A stretch of DNA of 64,000 nucleotides from JBHFEI01 sp041928815 (GTDB taxonomy: Bacteria > Pseudomonadota > Alphaproteobacteria > Rhizobiales > Rhizobiaceae): contig NZ_JBHFEI010000008.1 in NCBI RefSeq assembly GCF_041928815.1, forward strand, positions 186,001 to 250,000, given 5' to 3'. The notes under the pieces were generated by a model. That model did not search any database. It had not been told where the DNA came from and worked only from the letters and a program-made list of their open reading frames with translations. Of this stretch, positions 27,253 through 36,940 are shown one piece after another (within the stretch, counting starts at the first letter, position 1; every line of letters starts with the position of its first letter). The translations under genes were made by a program, and so were the position numbers.

Positions 27253-29703
27253 TCAGAACAGGCCGGCCCCGGAATTGACCGCCTGGTTCGCCTGCGGCGA
27301 GGTCCTGAGGATTTCCTCCGGCGAAACATAGTTGTCCATGCCGCCGATGACGGAGAAGGTGTCCGCCGGCCCGGTCCCGGGCTTGAAGGCCTCGATGATC
27401 GTATCAGGGTCGCCCTCGCGCGCGGCCATGCCCGTCTTCCGGTTGACCGGGATCAGGCTCATGCCCTCCGGCACGACGAACTTGGTCGGCCGCGCGCCGA
27501 CGAGGGCGGCCTGCATGAAATCGTTGAAGAGGGGCGCCGACAGGCTGCCGCCCGTCGCGCCGCGGCCGAGCGGCGCGGGCGTGTCGAAGCCGATATAGAG
27601 GCCGGCGACCAGTTCCGGCGTGTAGCCGACGAACCAAGCATCCTTCTCGTCGTTGGTGGTGCCGGTCTTGCCGGCGACCGGGCGGTCAAGCTGGATCTTG
27701 CCGGCCGCCGTGCCGCGCGACACCACGCCCTCCATCATCGAGGTGATCTGGTAGGAGGTCATCGGGTCGAGCACCTGCTCGCGATTGTCGGTCAGGACCG
27801 GCTCCTCCTGGTTTTCCCAGTCGGCGACGTTGCAGGTGTCGCAGGTGCGGTCCTCGTGGCGGAAGATCGTCTTGCCGTAGCGGTCCTGGATCCGGTCGAT
27901 CAGCGAGGGCTTGATCTGCTTGCCGCCATTGGCGAGCACGGAATAGGCCGAGACCATGCGCAGCACCGTGGTCTCGCCGGAGCCGAGCGACATGGCGAGA
28001 ACCGGCATCATCTTGTCGTAGATGCCGAAACGCTCGGCATATTCGGCAACGAGGTTCATGCCCATGTCCTGGGCGAGACGCACGGTCATCAGGTTGCGCG
28101 ACTTCTCGATGCCGAGCCGCAGCGTCGAGGGGCCGGCGGCACCACCGCCATAGTTTTCCGGCCGCCACACCTGGCCGCCCGAGACGATCTCGATCGGCGC
28201 GTCGAGGATGACGGAGGCCGGCGTGTAGCCGTTGTCGAGCGCCGCGGCATAGACGAAGGGCTTGAACGAGGATCCCGGCTGGCGCATCGCCTGGGTCGCA
28301 CGGTTGAATTCCGACTGCGCGTAGGAGAAGCCGCCGGCCATGGCGAGCACGCGGCCGGTCTGCGGATCCATGGCGACGAGGCCGCCCTGGACCTTGGGCG
28401 GCTGGCGCAGGCGATACTCGCCCTCCGCCTCCAGCGGCTCGACATAGACGACGTCGCCGGCGTTCAGGACGCCTTCGGGAGAACGGGCGGTGCGGCGCGC
28501 GCCGGTGGCGGAGCGATAGGCCCACTGCATCGCCTTCGCGCCGATATGGCCGGTCACGCGTTCGGCGGCAACCTTGCCGGCGACGTCCTTGTCCGGCTGC
28601 AGGCCGATATCGGCACCCTTGCCGTCGACGGCGAGCACGACGGCGAGCTTCCATTCCGGCACGTCGCTGAGCGCGTTGACCTTGGCGAGCTCGACACCCC
28701 AGTCTCCGCCGACCGGGATCGTGCTGATCGGCCCATGGAAGCCACGGCGCTCGTCATAGCTGATCAGGCCGTCCTGCAGCACCTTGCGCGCGATCACCTG
28801 GATGCGCGGGTCGAGGGAGGTGCGCACCGAAAGCCCGCCCTCGTAAAGGGCATTGTCGCCGTAGCGCTGGATGATCTGCCGGCGCACTTCCTCGGCGAAA
28901 TAGTCGGAGGCGAAGAGATGCGAACCGCCGCGGCGCGGCTTCACGCCGAGCGGCTGGGCCTTGGCCTCCTCGCCGTCCGCCTTGGTGACGTAGCCGTTCT
29001 CGACCATGCGGTCGATCACCCAGTTGCGCCGTTCGATCGCCGCCGCCTCGCGGCGGAAGGGGTGATAATTTGCCGGTCCCTTCGGCAGGGCAGCGAGATA
29101 GGCGGTCTCGGCGATCGTCAGTTCCGTCACCGACTTGTCGAAATAGGTGAGCGCCGCGCCGGCGATGCCGTAGGAGTTCAGGCCGAAGAAGATCTCGTTC
29201 AGGTAGAGTTCGAGAATGCGATCCTTGGAATAGGCCTGCTCGATGCGGAAGGAAAGGATCGCCTCCTTCACCTTGCGGTCGATCGTCTGGTCGGAGGTCA
29301 GCAGGAAGTTCTTCGCCACCTGTTGGGTGATGGTCGAGGCGCCGACGGGGCGGCGCCCGGAACCGAACTGCTGGATATTGACGACGATGGCGCGGGCAAG
29401 GCCGGTGATGTCGACGCCCGGATGCTGGTAGAAATTCTTGTCTTCCGCCGAGATGAAGGCGGCCTTCACCCGGTCGGGGATCGCCTGGATCGGCAGATAG
29501 AGGCGGCGCTCGCGGGCAAATTCGGCCATCAGCTGTCCGTCGCCCGCGTGAATGCGCGTCGTGACCGGCGGGGCGTATTTCGCCAGGACCTCGTAATCGG
29601 GAAGATCCCTGGTGACATGTCCGAGATAGACGGCGAGCGCGGCGGCGACGCCGAGCAGGAGAAATGCGCCAATCCCGAAGAAATATCCAATCAGTCTGAT
29701 CAT
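27253..29703 (-). CDS. mrcA: Penicillin-binding protein 1A (class A transglycosylase/transpeptidase)
   Basis: A bifunctional inner-membrane enzyme that polymerises and cross-links peptidoglycan in the periplasm. The 816 residues start with a membrane anchor (MIRLIGYFFGIGAFLLLGVA), then a GT51 domain with catalytic Glu in FISAEDKNFYQHPGVDITG near residue 90, an inserted OB-like region, and a transpeptidase domain with SxxK in QPGSSFKPFVYAAAL near residue 475, an SRN triad (EKSRNLMTVRLA) and KTGTTNDEKDAWFVG. The ATG at 29701-29703 is chosen for the anchor. It follows amiC on the same strand, a common alphaproteobacterial pair. Confidence 0.96.
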   Translation of the reverse strand: MIRLIGYFFGIGAFLLLGVAAALAVYLGHVTRDLPDYEVLAKYAPPVTTRIHAGDGQLMAEFARERRLYLPIQAIPDRVKAAFISAEDKNFYQHPGVDITGLARAIVVNIQQFGSGRRPVGASTITQQVAKNFLLTSDQTIDRKVKEAILSFRIEQAYSKDRILELYLNEIFFGLNSYGIAGAALTYFDKSVTELTIAETAYLAALPKGPANYHPFRREAAAIERRNWVIDRMVENGYVTKADGEEAKAQPLGVKPRRGGSHLFASDYFAEEVRRQIIQRYGDNALYEGGLSVRTSLDPRIQVIARKVLQDGLISYDERRGFHGPISTIPVGGDWGVELAKVNALSDVPEWKLAVVLAVDGKGADIGLQPDKDVAGKVAAERVTGHIGAKAMQWAYRSATGARRTARSPEGVLNAGDVVYVEPLEAEGEYRLRQPPKVQGGLVAMDPQTGRVLAMAGGFSYAQSEFNRATQAMRQPGSSFKPFVYAAALDNGYTPASVILDAPIEIVSGGQVWRPENYGGGAAGPSTLRLGIEKSRNLMTVRLAQDMGMNLVAEYAERFGIYDKMMPVLAMSLGSGETTVLRMVSAYSVLANGGKQIKPSLIDRIQDRYGKTIFRHEDRTCDTCNVADWENQEEPVLTDNREQVLDPMTSYQITSMMEGVVSRGTAAGKIQLDRPVAGKTGTTNDEKDAWFVGYTPELVAGLYIGFDTPAPLGRGATGGSLSAPLFNDFMQAALVGARPTKFVVPEGMSLIPVNRKTGMAAREGDPDTIIEAFKPGTGPADTFSVIGGMDNYVSPEEILRTSPQANQAVNSGAGLF

Positions 29704-30073
29704 CGGCGAAATACCGGACCTTTCCCGAATCAATCGGTCCGGACCGCAAGCCGCCGCTGCCGCGCGCGCGCCCCGAACCGTCCCTGGTCAATCTGCACGT
29801 CGCGGCCTCGATGCCGCCGCATCCATGTCGGCGCCACTCGGCGCTCGTGGTGGCATCGAATCCCGATCCACAGGCGAAAACAGTGGCCGCTGAATAGCGG
29901 CGGGATTATGCGCAAAATAGGGCCTCGCGGCAATTTCGCCGCTCATCCCCTTGAAAAGCATACCGGTGTGACGACGGAGACACAAATCACACGATTGTCT
30001 GTCCGCTTCCGGCATAGAGCCAACGGCCGAATCCCGCAACGCCGCCGGCCGCCATCACGCCCGGGGCGCGGCC
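29704..30073. other. Gene-free stretch between amiC and mrcA
   Basis: About 370 bases between two cell-wall genes on the same strand. No coding frame with protein character and no clear hairpin were seen. It probably holds an mrcA promoter, since the spacing is long for co-translation. Confidence 0.45.
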
Positions 30074-31372
30074 TCAGCCGCCGTTTCCGGCGACGGTCGT
30101 GCGATAGGTGCCGACGGCCGCACTGATCAGCCCCGCCACCTTCTCCCGCCAGGCCGCGTCGAGCAGCAGCTTTTCGTCATCCGGGTTCGACATGAAGCCG
30201 AGTTCGAGCAGGATGGAGGGGACGTCGGGCGCCTGGAGGACGCGGAAGCCGGCATGGCGGTGCGGATTGTTGATCAGGTTGATCTGGCCTTCGAAGGAGG
30301 AGACGACCGAGCGCGCCATGGCGATCGAAAACGCCTGGGTTTCGCGCCTCGTCAGGTCGATCAGGATGTCGGCGACCTCCGGCGGCCCGCTTTCCGCTGG
30401 CACGCCGGCGATCTGGTCGGAGAGGTTCTCGCGTTCGGCAAGGCTCGCGGCGAGATGGTCGGAGGCCCGGTCGGAGATCGTGTAGACGGTCGCGCCGCGA
30501 ATGTCCTTCTGCTTCAGCGTGTCGGCATGGATCGAGATGAAGAGGTCGGCGCCGTTCTGGCGCGAGAGCTGCACCCGCTGCGACAACGACAGGAATGTGT
30601 CCGAATCGCGGGTCAGGAAGGCCTTGATGCCGGGCTCCCGGCCAAGCCGCTCGGCGAGCTGGCGGGCGAAGGCAAGGGTGACGACCTTCTCCTCGGTGCG
30701 GCTCGTCGCGCCGAGTGCGCCGGTGTCGATCCCGCCATGGCCGGCATCGACGGCGACGACGAAGCTGCCGTCCTCTTTCGGCTGGCGGATCGAGGCGAGC
30801 GTCGCCGGTGCCTCCCAGGTCTGGCCGGCCATCAGCGCGGAAAACTGCGCCTCGTCCGCCATCTCCGTATCGATGACCAGCCGGTAGCCGCGCCCCTCCT
30901 CGTCCGGCCGCGCCTGCGCGAAACTGACCGCGACGGGCCGGCGCGCTGTCAGCACGATGCGCGCGGCCCCCTCGCCCATGCCGCCATAGCGGATATCGGA
31001 AAAAAGCCCGCGTGGGCCGAGAGCGCCGTCCTTGAAGCCGAAATGGGTCTCCTGCAGGTCGATGACGATGCGATAGGGATTGGCGACGTAGTGCAGCGAA
31101 AAATCGGGCCGCCCGTCGAACTCGATGACGACACGCGTGCGCGCGTCGTCTCCGGCGATGCGGGCGCCGTAGGCGAGAAGCGGCCCGTCCGCCGCCAGGG
31201 CCTGCGCCAGGGCGAAGACCATCAGGATGCAGGCGCCGAACCCGGCGCCGATCTGTCGCGCGGCGCGGCGCCAGCCCATCCCCGTCGCTGTCGGGCCCTT
31301 ACTCTGCCTCACGTGCCTCACCGGGTGAACCTCGCGATTGAAACCGTGCCTTGCATCCATTCTGAAAGACAT
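30074..31372 (-). CDS. amiC: N-acetylmuramoyl-L-alanine amidase (AMIN + Amidase_3)
   Basis: A periplasmic zinc amidase that splits the septal peptidoglycan during cell separation. After a long N-terminus the membrane-targeting segment GACILMVFALAQALA leads into an AMIN domain (TRVVIEFDGRPDFSLHYVAN) and then Amidase_3 with the zinc ligands: His in VVAVDAGHGGIDTGALGA, Glu in TSRTEEKVVTLA, His in DLFISIHADT, and the catalytic Glu in SILLELGFMSNP. The ATG at 31370-31372 gives 432 residues; an ATG at 31279 would give a cleaner signal peptide (MGWRRAARQIGAGFGACILM) and may be the true start. Upstream of mrcA. Confidence 0.92.
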   Translation of the reverse strand: MSFRMDARHGFNREVHPVRHVRQSKGPTATGMGWRRAARQIGAGFGACILMVFALAQALAADGPLLAYGARIAGDDARTRVVIEFDGRPDFSLHYVANPYRIVIDLQETHFGFKDGALGPRGLFSDIRYGGMGEGAARIVLTARRPVAVSFAQARPDEEGRGYRLVIDTEMADEAQFSALMAGQTWEAPATLASIRQPKEDGSFVVAVDAGHGGIDTGALGATSRTEEKVVTLAFARQLAERLGREPGIKAFLTRDSDTFLSLSQRVQLSRQNGADLFISIHADTLKQKDIRGATVYTISDRASDHLAASLAERENLSDQIAGVPAESGPPEVADILIDLTRRETQAFSIAMARSVVSSFEGQINLINNPHRHAGFRVLQAPDVPSILLELGFMSNPDDEKLLLDAAWREKVAGLISAAVGTYRTTVAGNGG

Positions 31373-32007
31373 GGCCCCATCTTGGTTAACGATCCCTTTC
31401 CAAATTAAGGACTGCATCTGGCGGACACACCTGCGCAAGGCTTCGCAAAGCCAGGAATCGATCAATAATATGGCGGGTTTGGCTTTTCCCTTGCCATTGT
31501 GACATGAAAACCATAAAAGCGTCCTGGGGAGAAAGTGTTGTCGAGTTGGAATCGAAAATTGGGCAGCCACAGCGTTTCGCCTGGCGCCGGATCAGCGCAG
31601 AACAGACCGTCTGTCGACCGCGTTTCCGCTTCTCAGATGCCGTTTTCCATTCATCCTTCGACGGTCACCTTCCCCGGCTGTTGGATGGTTCGTCATAGCC
31701 GGCGGTTGCCGGTCGCATTCGGAGCGTCGGCGCTCCAGCCCGGCTTGCTGCCGGGCATGTTTCATCGGGCCTGCAAGGGTCCAGTATTTTGGCATTCCCG
31801 TTTGGTCATGACGTTGACGAAGAGACACCGGCAAGAGGTGAAAGGGCCCTGGAACGGATCCGTTCCACGCATCGCCCCGCTCTTGGGACGTGATCGGCGC
31901 CGGACGGGAACTTTCACATCCGGCACAGGACGCCTGGCGTGCGACGGCTCTTCCCGAGGGAAGAGAGCGGACGCCTGCGCGACGGCGTGCCGAGGAGTTT
32001 ACCTTAC
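31373..32007. promoter_or_regulatory. Divergent amiC / rne region with long rne leader
   Basis: About 635 bases separate the starts of amiC and rne. The part before rne is free of credible coding sequence for more than 400 bases. RNase E genes in other bacteria carry long 5' leaders through which the enzyme controls its own mRNA, so a similar leader is plausible here. I could not identify a named structure by eye. GAGGAG at 31992-31997 is the ribosome binding site. Confidence 0.5.
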
Positions 32008-35000
32008 ATGGCAGAGAAAATGCTCATCGATGCGTCTCACTCGGAAGAGACGCGCGTGGTGGTCGTCCGCGGCAACCGCATAGAAGAATTCGATTTCGAG
32101 TCCGAGCACAAGAAACAGATCCGCGGCAACATCTATCTCGCGAAGGTGACGCGCGTCGAGCCGTCGCTCCAGGCCGCATTCGTCGACTATGGCGGCAACC
32201 GTCACGGCTTCCTCGCCTTCGCCGAGATCCATCCCGACTATTACCAGATCCCGCTGGCGGATCGTCAGGCGCTGCTGAGGGCGGAAGCCGAGGACGCCCG
32301 GCGCGAGCGTGACGACGACGTCGAAAGCGTCGAAACCGCGCCGATCGCAGCCGCGAAAACGGCCGAGCCCTCGATCGCCGAACTGGCGGAATCGTCCCCC
32401 GCAACGACCGAGGCGAGCGACGCCGCTGCCGCCGGCATCGAAGCCCCGGTCGCCGACGACGTAACGCCGGCGGACACCGCCGAGGTCGCAGCCGAGGAAG
32501 CGCCGAAGCCGGCGAAGCCGAAGCGCGTGCGCAAGCCGCGGGCCAAGGCGGCACCCGTCGAGGCCCCGCCCGCGGAGGTCGAGGTCGCGGCAACGCTAGA
32601 GCCTGCCGCCGCGCCGGAAGGCGAGGCACAAGCCGAGGCGGCATCCTCGAGCGAGGTCGCCGATGCCGGCGACGGCGCCGTGCAGCCGCCGGCCGCCGAC
32701 ATCGACGATCCGGGCCCGGGCGGCACGATCGCGGCGATGGTCGACGTGGACGAGGTGTCCGAGGAAGCCGGCCGCCGCCGCGGCCATGACGACGACGAGG
32801 ACGACGAGGACGACGGTCCGAACGGCGAGAAGGAAGTGATCGAGTCCGTCGGCGCGGAAGACGCGATGGAGGAGGTCCCCGACCGGCAGGTCCGGCGCCC
32901 GCGCAAACAGTACCGCATCCAGGAAGTGATCAAGCGCCGCCAGATCCTGCTGGTGCAGGTCGCCAAGGAAGAACGCGGCAACAAGGGCGCGGCGCTCACC
33001 ACCTACCTGTCGCTCGCCGGTCGCTATTCGGTGCTGATGCCGAACACGGCGCGCGGCGGCGGCATTTCCCGCAAGATCACCAATCTTCCGGACCGCAAGC
33101 GCCTGAAGGAAATCGCCCGCGAACTCGAAGTGCCGCAGGGCATGGGCGTGATCCTGCGTACCGCCGGCGCCAACCGCACCAAGGTCGAGATCAAGCGCGA
33201 TTTCGAATATCTGATGCGGCTTTGGGAAAACGTGCGCACGCTGACGCTGAACTCGACCGCCCCCTGCCTCGTCTACGAGGAAGGATCGCTGATCAAGCGG
33301 TCGATCCGCGACCTCTACAACAAGGACATCAACGAGATCATCGTCTCCGGCGAGGAAGGCTATCGTGAAGCGAAGGCCTTCATGAAGATGCTGATGCCGA
33401 GCCATGCCAAGGTGGTCCAGCCCTATCGCGACCTGCATCCGATCTTTGCCCGCTCGGGCATCGAGGCGCAGCTCGACCGCATGCTGCAGCCGCAGGTGAC
33501 GCTGAAATCCGGCGGCTACATCATCATCAACCAGACGGAAGCGCTGGTGGCGATCGACGTCAACTCCGGGCGTTCGACGCGCGAGCATTCGATCGAGGAC
33601 ACCGCGCTCCAGACGAATCTCGAGGCGGCGGAAGAGGTGGCGCGCCAGTTGCGCCTGCGCGACCTTGCCGGCCTGATCGTCATCGACTTCATCGACATGG
33701 AGGAGAAGCGCAACAACCGCTCGGTCGAAAAGCGGCTGAAGGATCATCTGAAGAATGATCGCGCCCGCATCCAGGTCGGACGGATCTCGCATTTCGGCCT
33801 GCTCGAAATGTCGCGCCAGCGCATCCGCGCCTCTGTGCTCGAATCGACGACGCAGACCTGCCCGCATTGCAACGGCACCGGCCATGTGCGCTCGCAGTCC
33901 TCGATCGCGCTGCATGTGCTGCGCGGCATCGAGGAATATCTGCTGAAGAACACGACGCACGACATCACCGTTAGGACGACGCCGGAGATCGCGCTCTACC
34001 TCCTCAACCAGAAGCGCGGCACGATCACCGATTACGAGCAGCGGTTCGGCGTCTCGATCATCATCGAGGCCGACGCCCATGTGGGCGCAACCCATTTCGC
34101 GATCGATCGCGGCGAAGCAGTCGAAAACCCGGTGAAGATCGAGTCGATCCTGCATTTCGAGCCGGAGATCGAGGAAGAGGACGACATCGTTCCCGAAGAG
34201 GACGAGAGCGAAGAAACCGAGGAGGCCGTCGCGGCAACGGTGTCGACGCCGCGCGACCAGCAGATCTCCGGCGACGACCAGAACGGACGCAAGCGCAAGC
34301 GCCGCCGCCGCCGTCGCGGTGGCCGCGGCTCCGAGGGCGGTTCGGCAGGTGCCGATGAGGCGGCCCTCGGCGACGACGACGGCGACGAGGATCTCGACGC
34401 GGCGGACGAGGACGACGAGGCGGCAGCCGCGACCATCGAATCGGTCGCGACGCCTGCGGCGGATGCGGATGGCGACGGCAAGCGCAAGCGCCGCCGTCGC
34501 GGCAAGCGCGGCGGCCGGCGCAGCCGTTCCGACGAACTGGGTGGCGACGAGCATTCGGCCTCCGCCGACGACGACGGCCAGGGCGACGAGGGCGACGGCG
34601 AGGATGACGAGCCGGTCGCGACCGTTGTCGGCGACGAGGTCGGCGAGGACGAGGCTCCCGAAAGCGCCGAAGCCGTCGCACTCGACGGGACGGCCGGGGA
34701 TGCGGGCGAACCTGCCCGCCCGCGCCGGCGCCGCAGGTCGTCCGGCACGGAGACGGTCGACAGCGCGCCCGCCGCCGACAGCGCCGAGGCAGGGGAAGAA
34801 ACGCCCGACGGCGCCGCCGTCGACGCGCAGGAGGATCGCGACCTTGCCGAGGCGGAGGCCGCAGTGGCTGTCGAAGCCGAGGTCGAGCCGGAAGCACCCG
34901 CAGCCCCGGTTCGCGCCAATCGCGACATCACGGCGATCGCCAGCGAACCGGTGGTCCGCTCCTCGTCCGTGACCAGCGACGAAGGTGAGGCGGACAAACC

Positions 35001-35040
35001 GAAGAAGGGTGGCTGGTGGCAGCGCCGCGGCTTCTTCTGA
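32008..35040 (+). CDS. rne: Ribonuclease E
   Basis: The essential endoribonuclease of mRNA decay and rRNA/tRNA processing and the scaffold of the degradosome. The 1010 residues start MAEKMLIDASHSEETRVVVV. The S1 domain (from GNIYLAKVTRVEPSLQAAFV) is split by an Ala/Glu/Asp-rich insert of about 220 residues (roughly 85-305) and resumes at RRQILLVQVAKEERGNKGAA. The catalytic DNase I-like part includes LVAIDVNSGRSTREHSIEDT, and the zinc link is CPHCNGTGH near residue 619. From about 720 the tail is disordered, with acidic blocks and Arg/Lys patches (KRKRRRRRRGGRG), ending GGWWQRRGFF. A strong terminator follows. Confidence 0.96.
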   Translation: MAEKMLIDASHSEETRVVVVRGNRIEEFDFESEHKKQIRGNIYLAKVTRVEPSLQAAFVDYGGNRHGFLAFAEIHPDYYQIPLADRQALLRAEAEDARRERDDDVESVETAPIAAAKTAEPSIAELAESSPATTEASDAAAAGIEAPVADDVTPADTAEVAAEEAPKPAKPKRVRKPRAKAAPVEAPPAEVEVAATLEPAAAPEGEAQAEAASSSEVADAGDGAVQPPAADIDDPGPGGTIAAMVDVDEVSEEAGRRRGHDDDEDDEDDGPNGEKEVIESVGAEDAMEEVPDRQVRRPRKQYRIQEVIKRRQILLVQVAKEERGNKGAALTTYLSLAGRYSVLMPNTARGGGISRKITNLPDRKRLKEIARELEVPQGMGVILRTAGANRTKVEIKRDFEYLMRLWENVRTLTLNSTAPCLVYEEGSLIKRSIRDLYNKDINEIIVSGEEGYREAKAFMKMLMPSHAKVVQPYRDLHPIFARSGIEAQLDRMLQPQVTLKSGGYIIINQTEALVAIDVNSGRSTREHSIEDTALQTNLEAAEEVARQLRLRDLAGLIVIDFIDMEEKRNNRSVEKRLKDHLKNDRARIQVGRISHFGLLEMSRQRIRASVLESTTQTCPHCNGTGHVRSQSSIALHVLRGIEEYLLKNTTHDITVRTTPEIALYLLNQKRGTITDYEQRFGVSIIIEADAHVGATHFAIDRGEAVENPVKIESILHFEPEIEEEDDIVPEEDESEETEEAVAATVSTPRDQQISGDDQNGRKRKRRRRRRGGRGSEGGSAGADEAALGDDDGDEDLDAADEDDEAAAATIESVATPAADADGDGKRKRRRRGKRGGRRSRSDELGGDEHSASADDDGQGDEGDGEDDEPVATVVGDEVGEDEAPESAEAVALDGTAGDAGEPARPRRRRRSSGTETVDSAPAADSAEAGEETPDGAAVDAQEDRDLAEAEAAVAVEAEVEPEAPAAPVRANRDITAIASEPVVRSSSVTSDEGEADKPKKGGWWQRRGFF

Positions 35041-35472
35041 TCGGTCGCATGGCGCAAGCCGGCATACCGCCCGACGGGAAGGCCGCCCGGCCTTCCTGAT
35101 CGCGGAAGCTTCTTGCTCCTGAAAAGGCCCAGAGACGAAAAACCCGTCATCGCGCGATGGCGGGTTTTTTCATGACGGGCGTCATTCCGGCGAACGACGG
35201 GCCCCTGCCGCTCCACCTCCCTCAGCGATGCAGGCGTGCCCTCCCCGCGCAGCATGCGTCCGGGGGAAAGGATGAGAATGAAGCGCTTCATGCGCGCAAT
35301 CCGCCCTTCGCGACGAATCCCTGTTTTCCCGACTGTAGCCCGGTGCGGCGGTGTTCGATGCGGACGTCCGCGCGAGCGCCGCATTTCCGCCGGCTTTTGC
35401 GGTTTCGTCGGCGGCGGTCCCGGCGTATGGTCGGCGCCACAGCTTGTTTTCGCGAAAGGCATCGAGAGACCC
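35041..35472. other. Intergenic region between rne and the DsbA-like gene
   Basis: About 430 bases containing the rne terminator at 35137-35170. After it, several short open frames run toward the DsbA-like gene, but none has a good start or protein character. The remaining sequence probably holds the promoter of the DsbA-like gene. Confidence 0.5.
35137..35170 (+). terminator. Rho-independent terminator after rne
   Basis: AACCCGTCATCG and CGATGGCGGGTT form a 12-base stem with one G-T pair around a two-base loop, followed by a run of T. A matching A-run precedes it, so it may work in both directions. It lies about 100 bases past the rne stop. Confidence 0.9.
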
Positions 35473-36240
35473 ATGAGACACTGGACCGTCCGGCGGATCG
35501 CCGCCCTCCTGCTCGCCGCCACGGCCCTCGCCAGCTTGCCCCGGGCGGCGCTGGCCCTTGATCCGGCGGAGAAGGAGGAAATCGGCGCCTTCGTCCGGGA
35601 ATACCTGATCGCCAATCCCGAGATCATGCTCGAGGTGCAGCAGGCGCTGAAGACGAAGCAGGAAGCCGACCAGAAACAGGCCTCCGCCGCCGCGATCGAC
35701 GAGAACAGCCAGGCGATCTTCCATTCGGTCCATGACGTGACCCTCGGCAATCCAAAGGGCGACGTCACCATCGTCGAGTTCTACGACTACAATTGCGGCT
35801 ACTGCAAACGGGCGCTCAGCGACATGGACCAGGTCATCAAGAGCGATCCCGACGTGCGTTTCGTCCTGAAGGAACTGCCGATCCTCGGGCCCGATTCGCT
35901 CGATGCCCACAAGGTCAGCGCGGCCTTCCGCCTGATCGCGCCGGAAAAATACGGCGATTTCCACAGGCAGCTGCTCGGCAACGAGGAGCGCGCCACCGAG
36001 GCGTCGGCGATCGCGGTCGCGACCGGTCTCGGCGTCAGCGAGGCGGAGATCCGCGCCAAAATGGAAACCGATCCCCATGACGAGGCCGTCAGCGAAGCCT
36101 ATTCGCTCGCCAACGCGCTCGGCGTCAGCGGCACGCCGTCCTATGTGATCGGCGACGAGGCCGTGTTCGGCGCCGTCGGTGTCGATGCGCTGAAGGCGAA
36201 GGTCGCCAATATCAGGGCCTGCGGCAAGAGCACCTGCTGA
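35473..36240 (+). CDS. DsbA-family periplasmic thiol-disulfide oxidoreductase
   Basis: A 255-residue exported thioredoxin-fold protein. The signal peptide is residues 1-29 (MRHWTVRRIAALLLAATALA, cleavage after ALA). A helical N-terminal segment (EEIGAFVREYLIANPEIMLE, then Gln/Lys-rich) precedes the DsbA fold with the redox motif Cys-Gly-Tyr-Cys in VEFYDYNCGYCKRAL near residue 110 and the cis-Pro loop GVSGTPSYVIGD near residue 215. The layout resembles ScsC/DsbA-like proteins with an N-terminal oligomerisation stalk, so it may be an isomerase or oxidase. The ATG at 35473 follows GAGAGA. Confidence 0.9.
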   Translation: MRHWTVRRIAALLLAATALASLPRAALALDPAEKEEIGAFVREYLIANPEIMLEVQQALKTKQEADQKQASAAAIDENSQAIFHSVHDVTLGNPKGDVTIVEFYDYNCGYCKRALSDMDQVIKSDPDVRFVLKELPILGPDSLDAHKVSAAFRLIAPEKYGDFHRQLLGNEERATEASAIAVATGLGVSEAEIRAKMETDPHDEAVSEAYSLANALGVSGTPSYVIGDEAVFGAVGVDALKAKVANIRACGKSTC

Positions 36241-36418
36241 CGACCATCGCCGCGCGGCCGGGCGCCGGCACGTCCCGGACGGTCGCTCCGGGAACGGCGC
36301 GCCCGAACCGAAGGTGGTGTCCCTTGCGCGTCGAGCCCGCCAAGGCGGCCGGACCTCGCGGCAAACACCCTCCGACCATCCACTGCTTCGATCCCTTTCT
36401 CTTGCGGAACCTTTCCTG

Positions 36419-36853
36419 ATGGCGACCCTCTTCATCCTCAACGGCCCGAACCTGAACGCGCTCGGCAAGCGCGAACCCGGCATCTATGGTGGCCAGACGC
36501 TCGCCGACATCGAGACGCTCTGCCGCGCGGAAGCCGAAGGCCTCGGCTTTTCCGTCGATTTCCGCCAGTCGAACCACGAAGGCGTGCTCGTCGACTGGCT
36601 GCATGAGGCGGGAGACACGGCCGCAGGCGTCGCGATCAATCCCGGCGCCTACGGCCATACCTCCATCGCGCTGCATGACGCGATCCGCGCGATCCATGTG
36701 CCGGTGGTGGAGTTGCATCTCTCCAACATCCACGCCCGCGAGGAATTCCGCCACCGCTCGATGATCGCGCCGGCGGTCAAGGGGGTCATCTGCGGTTTCG
36801 GCGCCCAGAGTTATCTCCTCGCGATCCGCGCGCTGCGCGGGCTGATCGGATAG
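36419..36853 (+). CDS. aroQ: 3-dehydroquinate dehydratase, type II
   Basis: The third step of the shikimate pathway, 3-dehydroquinate to 3-dehydroshikimate. The 144 residues match the small dodecameric type II enzyme. It starts MATLFILNGPNLNALGKREP with the catalytic Tyr in GIYGG, then NPGAYGHTSIALHDAI with the catalytic His region, and ELHLSNIHAREEFRHRS. The ATG at 36419 is chosen by family start. It is followed 87 bases later by accB, accC, the usual order in many alphaproteobacteria. Confidence 0.96.
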   Translation: MATLFILNGPNLNALGKREPGIYGGQTLADIETLCRAEAEGLGFSVDFRQSNHEGVLVDWLHEAGDTAAGVAINPGAYGHTSIALHDAIRAIHVPVVELHLSNIHAREEFRHRSMIAPAVKGVICGFGAQSYLLAIRALRGLIG

Positions 36854-36940
36854 AGCGGGCAAAGCGCCGTCACCGCTGGCGATTGCGCCGGCTTGCGACA
36901 TGCATTAGACCACAGAACAAGAAAACGAGGTTCGAATCCC

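Noticed and set aside
27238..30126. A very long plus-strand open frame opposite mrcA
   Set aside because: It is a compositional shadow of mrcA on the other strand; it lacks protein-like motifs, while mrcA has full catalytic motifs.
31504..31834. Short open frames in the rne leader
   Set aside because: They are out of frame with rne, lack ribosome binding sites and show no protein-like composition.
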